Source: Balanoglossus misakiensis (Eukaryota > Hemichordata). From it: a stretch of 64,000 bases of DNA. The translations under genes were made by a program, and so were the position numbers. The notes under the pieces were generated by a model. The model worked only from the letters and a program-made list of their open reading frames with translations. It had not been told where the DNA came from and ran no database searches. Shown in pieces: positions 57,215-64,000 of this stretch. Every line of letters begins with the position of its first letter. The first letter of the stretch is position 1. The stretch spans positions 12,338,001-12,402,000 of the forward strand of contig CM082578.2 of NCBI GenBank assembly GCA_040954595.2, given 5' to 3'.

Positions 57215-60010
57215 TCATCAAATTTAAGTCTCCCCCCAAACGTGCTGGTAAAATTTAATTTTCCTCCCAGTTGCTCTTTGCCGGTAATCATTCTTGTCTG
57301 CCCGACAGCCAAACATCCTTTGTAGAAGTTATAATTCAACGAGGCAACTTGTTTTATTCCTGCATTCTGTCGCGCCATAAAAGGAAAGTCGTCAAATTCT
57401 TTACGTCGCCCCGAAGAAACGGTTCGCAAGTTTCTAATTATTTTCTTTCAACTCTGAAATACAACGCCTGCAAGAGTATATCAACTAACTGAATTAAAGT
57501 CGACAAATGACTGGTTTTGTTTTGTGTGTTTTTTTGTTGAGAAACGCACTCAAAGAACGGCCTCGATACAATGAACATATGGAAGAACGACGGTGTGTAT
57601 TAATTTAGCAAATTGGCCGGTGTTGTTGGCGCGCCTATACGTGCGACGAGAATGGAACAAGAAAAATATGCGCGAAAGACACCGTCGGGGCATTTTGTCG
57701 AAGGAGTGTAGGGAGCTATCTGCTGTGACCGCGCATACATATGACGGAAATGTAGCGATACTTTGTTTTTTTTAGCACACGGTGATTTATTTTGTTCCCA
57801 TTACCAAGATTCATTTTCAGGAGTAACCAAGGATATTATATTGCTTCTTGGTCGTTTCGTAGGGAACTTCTGCACTGAATGCATTAAGCTTAATGCCATC
57901 ACACCGGATGACTCATTATATCTGCATGGGTGATTGTTATGAAGTATGGCCCTTTTCACAAATGTTTACACGTTCTGTTTTATTCATGAGTCGAAAATCT
58001 GTGCACCAGACAGCTAAATATAGGATATGTATATACACCACGATGCAGACGACCATCACGGCACATAGATGCCATATGCACGCGAGAAGCCGTGGATGCT
58101 GTCCATATACATGTATCACGGAATTGTTTTATAAAGCGTTCGATAGATCAATTAATCAATCAATCAAACTTTATCATCCTAGTTTGGGCAATTTAAGTTG
58201 AGCGTTTTTCCAAGCTGCACAATTCTCTGAATATGTTGTTCTCGTTAAAAAAAGTGAGTGACTGCTATGTTTGTTAATCTGGTCACGTGTTTGGTTATCC
58301 GCACATTCAGAAAGTCATGTTTCAAAATAAAAAAAGAGATATTCACAAAAGCCCGTCCCCTTTGTTAAGTTGCCCAGGTTGTATGGCCATTGCCTGAGAT
58401 TAGCAGTTTGCTTCGAAATACAGATAGGCCCTATACCTACCCAGAATCTAACTTCTGGCGTTGCCGGCAAGGCTCTGAAAGCGCCCAGTCGAAATCCGCC
58501 AATACTGACTCCATGACTAGTCTGACATAAAGAAAATTCCATAATGATGACAGTGACTGAACAGGGGGAAATTGCATTCGCCGGTTGCTGGGAAAAAAAC
58601 ACCACCCCAGGTGCCGACGGCTCATTATGCGAGACCCGTGTCTGCTGGATCTGTGCGAATTACTTTGCGCGATACCTACGAATGAAATTATTTCACGATT
58701 CGTTCATTGGATCCCTGATTGATTGGTATAGACCGGGGTTATAATGACGTCCGAGAAAAATGACGGATTAATATATTTGTTTGTGATAAATCAATGTCAT
58801 GCTATAGGTGCAGAGCATTGAAATTAATCTGAGTTTTTTTCTCGGGAGTTTCAGCATCCAAGCGTTGACCTGGAAAATGCGTGAACTATAAGAATTACTA
58901 GTCGCCCTTTTGAAACTTACCGCCCATGGGCATATTATTACGCGCTTACAGTCAAAATTCAATACGGGCGACATTATTAGTATATGATACTGTTCAGGAA
59001 CACGTGCATATCGTGTATGATACGCTCCTAATGGGTCAATATATATAGAATTTCTACCAAATGTCTTTCGCGCTTCGAAGGAAAAATGTCGCCAAAATAT
59101 TCTTCTACATGAAAGGTAATGATAGTGCTTCAATGGATAATGAAGTAAATTTAGTACCGGGATATGTTTATGGTGCGGATTTCACGATGAAGGACAATTT
59201 GTTTTACGACATTTAACCATTCTGCGACAATGGCGTCGTAAGTTTTATTTGATTCTGCGCATGACGAGATTGGTGTTTCAATGACGAATAAATTCGCACG
59301 TCAAAAAGTAACGTGACAAACGTTGCTTCGGTGCCGTTGTCGACAAATGCTACCGTATTTTTTCGGTTACAAGACTACAATCTTATCAGAGCTGTACCCT
59401 TACACGTTTTTCCATCACCGCACAATCTTTGGTTGTTTACCAAAAATGTGTCTAGTCGAATATTCACAGGTTACCCTAGTATGTTATAGTTTCGCTGTAA
59501 CAGCCGATGAAGGACTCAGCATGGGATTTCAATAAGCTGACAACAAAACGACTCCTCAGCTGAAACTGAAATTATCTTTAAATGTCGCACTGTGCCGCGA
59601 GAAAAGAGGACAGCCCGGAAAGAGGGCCCGGAGCACAGGTGGCCACGTGCCCTGCATGCACGCGCTCTGCCAATGCTTCTTCGACTCAGAAGAATACTAG
59701 TAAACAGACCCGGTGATGAGAAAATTGTTTCAAGTGGCGGTGTACTCCCACAGTGGCGCCAGGGCGCATTGCGCCTAACCGAGCAGATCAGGGAAAAAAC
59801 AATGATTACGTGGCGCCGGTGTTGACAAAATATCCGAATCAAAGTGGAAATAAACCAGCACGTGTTTGCAGGACACAGTCAAATGAATATATGGAAATCA
59901 TCAATCAAGAACAGTGTAAACCATTGGTGTGTATTTAATAATAATCTCTATAAATAATTCCTTTTTGACCCTGCCAATAACCGAGCACCACAAGTCAAAG
60001 GCTTTCCCCC

Positions 60011-60233
60011 TTTTATAGGGGTGTTTACGTCGAAACCAGAATTCCGACAGGTGCCATTTTGTATTCCCCTACCGTTAATGAGCATCATCTAATCTATAGG
60101 CTGACTCACTAAAACCTCCACCTGAATCCGAGTCGGAGAAATCTAACCGACTCAGCGCAGACACAGTGAGCAGAGAGATTCAAGCAGGGGTTATTGACTT
60201 TGTGGGCGAAATCAAACAGAGACACCGACAACG
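60011..60233 (+). promoter_or_regulatory. possible TATA promoter and 5'-UTR exon
   Basis: CCTTTTATAGGGG (from about 60009) resembles a TATA box. About 220 bases on, CGACAACG is followed by GTGAGTC, a strong donor (exon end 60233). The intervening sequence has no long frame, so a non-coding first exon of a plus-strand gene lying beyond 64 kb is possible. No acceptor can be tied to it inside the window. Confidence 0.22.
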
Positions 60234-63200
60234 GTGAGTCGTAATTTGTGCCGCATGCCGCCTCCGAAAGCCCCCTTTTATGTCTCTAGCTTTGCTTTTG
60301 TGTTTTTTAAAGCCAATTGCCGGGCTGCCGTGGCCTCGTGAATGTTTAAATACGCGACTTTATCAGTCAGTATCTTGTCTGTATTGCCGCGCAGTAAAAC
60401 TGTAATTTATTCGCAAATGGCATTCAGCGCTTCATGGGTCAATGTTGTTCTTAATTTAACGCAACGGTAAGAGAAACCGTGTCGCTGACTACGCCAAAAA
60501 TTTTGTAATGTTGCAAATCCAGTCAAAATCACCTAAATTGTCAAACGGCTTAATATTCTGGTGGTATAGTACCAGAATTAAGAAAATGGCATACTGTAAT
60601 CACGTGATCATCCCCGTTGTAATACCAGATATTGAGCTGTTTCATTCTAACAGATCTTATGAATGCCTTTTGATGGCGTGGTTAAAGCTTTCTCCTCTCC
60701 GAGGAGAGAACACGGGCAACCACCTTGAGAGTTACTAATGGCTAATGCGGAGGTTGAACTTTGAACTTTTTCATTATGCTGCAAAAAACACTCCATGCCA
60801 GAGGAAAAGACAAATCCCCCGCGGTTAAAACAACGGATTATAACTACTCAAGACCGCTAAATTTCAAAATCATTACCCATATGCTCCAAGGAACCATTTT
60901 AAAAAGGCACGATCAGCAAGACGAAAAATGTCTGGCTGTCTTGAATTGAAGCCCTTTGCAAAAAAACAAACATATAATATCAGCTGTATATGGAAGCGAC
61001 CTCATTTTGGGAAGAAATTGTTCATGGAAAAGACTTTACAACCCAAAGGATACATTATAGTGGTGCAAAATTACTCTGCCATCGAGCGTATAGAAAACAG
61101 TATTAATGGAATATCATTATGGTTATACCCTTGCTTTAGTGTTGAAACGGTCAAAGGGACCGGCTTCCCGCGCACGGCTAACCGTAATACGGCTACACGG
61201 GCAGTAAAAACCGTTTATGCTCTATTCGTGCTTCCAATTGTTCAAAGAAAACAAATTAAAAATGATACCTTTATCCTTTAACGACTGGAAATAAAGCAGA
61301 CGATGCGAAAGAAGGGGTTAGACGGGGTTTGTCTTTTCTGTGAGTGCCATAAGAACTTTCTGTACATTTTATGTTCTACAAACAGTTGTGAACGACACAT
61401 ATTCACTCATTTGGGCAAACACCACTTGACCATATAAGGTAGTGCGTATAAAGGATGGCCATGCAAACGAAAGCATGTTTCTGGTGAAGCAGGTTTGACA
61501 CGATTAGCATTTCAATGAAAGGTATAGTAAGACCTATAATGTGAGAATCCAAAATTTGCCGTTTCAGACAGCTCCGGGGTCATGTACCACAAACTAGTCT
61601 TTGCTACACAGAACTTCTATATTCTGTCATTGTCAATTCTGGGGGCGCCTTGGATTTCTGTGGTTGTGTTCACGAAACTCGGTCCTGTTCTAAATAATTG
61701 CTTGGCTATCCATCATTTTAACCCACTTCAAACGAGCTCATTGAGCGCTAGTCTAAGAGAGAGAGAAGACAGGAAAAAACCTTGATTCGATCCCGCTCCT
61801 GTGGGGGAATGGACATGACGTACAATCAAAGAAAAATCAGAAGAGACCAGTTGCGATTGCGATCTTACTCGAGATAAGAAAACGAGATTGTCTTTTAATG
61901 CGTACATCGTTCGAATTTTCACGTTTACGAAATTGTGCATAGTATTATGGTGCTGAATATTGCATCATTTCGACTTCAGATATCGCCACTTCAGAAGCAC
62001 AAATGAATTCAAGCTAAATGTTATTTTCTAGTGCATAGTCAGACATTCCACTGTGCCAGAGATGCACTGTTTGTACGACACATTTATCTACGCAGCTGTG
62101 ACGACATGGCGCTATTGTGAATATTTAATGACATGGCGTCATAAGTGCTATTGATCGCACAGGCAATAATCCGAATCGATTGTACACTATAGTACAGATT
62201 ACCGCGAAATAGCTGAATGCCCGTCTTATAGATCAATATAAACTTTCAAGACTATGCGGACAAAATCACTGCTTGTTAGTTAGTCTGTACGGATTAGTTA
62301 GAAAATGCAGCAACAAGGTGCGCAGTTTCAAGTAACTGGTATACATTACGTGCACGCAAGAATTCACGCTGATGTTACTTCGCGCAATCAATTTCGACCA
62401 CTTTTTTCAAGTCCTATCAAGGTGATCTAGATAGCACCCTATAAGGTCTGATAAGGCTAATTCTGGGATTCAACCCCGACCCCTTCCAATTCCATGTTTT
62501 GTTGGCTTACCCTCGCCAATAGGGTATGGAAAAATCATGACCTATAATGCATTTGAAATGTTGAATAAAAAAGGTGCATTTCGAAGGTCAAGCTGTAAGT
62601 AGATTCCTGACACCAGAATACATTACACTGGTTTATCGCGCCCAACGTCTGGCGTCTCGCTGGCTCTTTGCAGAGTGCAATTTCCAAGCGCGAGCCATAA
62701 ACAGAGGGTCATTATTGCTATGGAGTCTCATTACGACTACCTTGGAAGCGCAATAATGGTAACGGCATCGGACATGCTTGACGGGAATTTCAGACGAACT
62801 TATCCGCTGCCGGGTATAGTGACCGCGTTGCAAGCACACTTTTCACTGGTCGCCACTTCTTCCATTTTTAATACGGGCGAATTGTCGTTTCTGTCCCGGA
62901 AAGGAGGACTTCCCTCCCGGGGGTGCCAAAGCGGATGTGAGAGTTTGGGATAAAAACAAAAGGATAGGATTAATTAAACGCAACGGCCGCGACGCCAAAC
63001 CGCGAGGAAGTGCGTCCGGGCGTCACTATACCTATGGCAATAATTTGGCGCCCACGCTCAGCGGAGGGAGGGGGAGTATAGTAGTCAAGTTAAAAACAAG
63101 TTTCAGGAAATACTTTTGACTATACACCGAACGATGCGATGGAAAAGACGGTCGCAAACTAGAAACACGCCAAACCGTGTCACCAGATATCAGTTATCGG

Positions 63201-64000
63201 GAAATATGAAATCAGCGCGCCCACATTTTTTCCTACTTTAGTAAATGCCTCCTTCACTTTTCGCGCAATTACTCAATATGCTCTTTTTTCAATTTCTGGG
63301 TCAGAACGCACATGAAATATGCGCATCACGAAACATTCTTCCAGGGTCACACCCCCAATCGCACACGCCAATCTAAAAATATAAAAAAGATTTAAACTAA
63401 ATGGCTTCCCCTTTTTAAAAAAGAAGAAGTACTTCTTCGAGGCAAAATCTACCTTTGATTAAGGGGTGAAGAAAGCGTCTCATATTTCAATGATAATGCA
63501 TTCCTCACGTGCCTCGGTAAGAATGCAAAAATCAATGCATCATTGATTTTTATTAGGAACCTCCAGAGGAAATTGCCGCTGACGTGACCGATGTACCGAC
63601 CAGCCGGATTAGTATCGGTCCGCTGAAACAAGTAGAACCACTCAGCTGGCATAACTTTACGTTAATCACGCGAATGGGTAAATTTGGCTAAATTCATCAT
63701 TATTTTTTAAATAAGAATTCTGTGTGCCATAGTAAAAAAAACAGATTATGTTTTTTCCGCTTCCTGAAATGTGCCCACCCACCCCATCCAGTTGTGTACC
63801 CACAATTCCCTGATTCCGCTCGTCGTAGTTACAATGCATGAATACTTCGATAATATGATTATAACCTACGGAAAATACAAAGATAGTATTATGCCCTAAA
63901 AGTATTTTCGTGTAATGTCGATACGCTGAATTTGAGAAGAGACCATAAAACCGACGATGCAGCATTAATGCAATGTGATTACATGAATAATTTCCCCTAA

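Larger units (their letters stand above)
40263..64000. other. about 24 kb CpG-rich region without recognisable genes
   Basis: I read both strands and found no exon of a known protein family. Hand counts in two 600-base samples (49.2 and 57.6 kb) give about 30-40 CpG, against 4-7 in samples at 18.0 and 25.1 kb and 5 at 36.0 kb. At least 18 CACGTG strings occur from 41.4 to 63.5 kb, about three times the density of the left part. Open frames up to 187 codons are listed separately where there is anything to say. The other frames are probably chance, helped by fewer AT-rich stops. Confidence 0.55.

Noticed and set aside
61780-61800. GATTCGATCCC as a tRNA B-box
   Set aside because: No acceptable A-box at the right distance and no cloverleaf; a chance match or a far-decayed SINE end.
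1-64000. CRISPR arrays, bacterial operons, rRNA genes, intact transposons
   Set aside because: Nothing of the kind seen: no regularly spaced repeats, no ribosome-binding sites, no transposase or reverse-transcriptase motifs in any frame I read.

Overview
This window is animal nuclear DNA. Its protein-coding genes are split by GT-AG introns, the spacers are long and AT-rich, and every recognisable gene is a metazoan family. The proteins resemble vertebrate orthologues closely, yet the genes are compact and sit beside a cluster of single-coding-exon LRR receptors. I think an invertebrate deuterostome (hemichordate, echinoderm or cephalochordate) is most likely, but the sequence alone does not fix the phylum.

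Left part (1-16.9 kb): three tandem paralogues on the minus strand (1197-2816, 5983-7590, 12187-13797). Each encodes a type I membrane protein with signal peptide, LRRNT, about a dozen LRRs, LRRCT, one membrane helix and a short tail without a TIR domain. At least two of the three appear to have an intron in the 5' UTR.

Middle part (20.4-39.6 kb), a dense housekeeping block. It holds the last coding exon of DCLRE1C (Artemis, +), then a complete six-exon SUV39H histone H3K9 methyltransferase gene (+, 408 aa). Convergent to that is a complete 13-exon HSPA14 gene (-, 512 aa). Divergent from HSPA14, across a 618-bp promoter, is a seven-exon SET/I2PP2A/TAF-I gene (+, 337 aa). A two-exon PLCXD-type gene (+, 328 aa) follows. 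I rebuilt the exon junctions by hand; every junction keeps frame and the family motifs run across it. DCLRE1C, SUV39H2 and HSPA14 are also consecutive neighbours on human chromosome 10p13, so this is an old linkage group.

Right part (39.6-64 kb): about 24 kb with no gene I can recognise. It is clearly richer in CpG than the left half and carries many CACGTG E-boxes, NRF1-, ETS-, YY1- and CRE-like sites, two CTCF-like sites, a long ATGT microsatellite and several homopolymer tracts. A few modules look like promoters or first exons. The best is at 55.06-55.32 kb on the minus strand. I read this stretch as unmethylated regulatory DNA, possibly belonging to a gene beyond the window.
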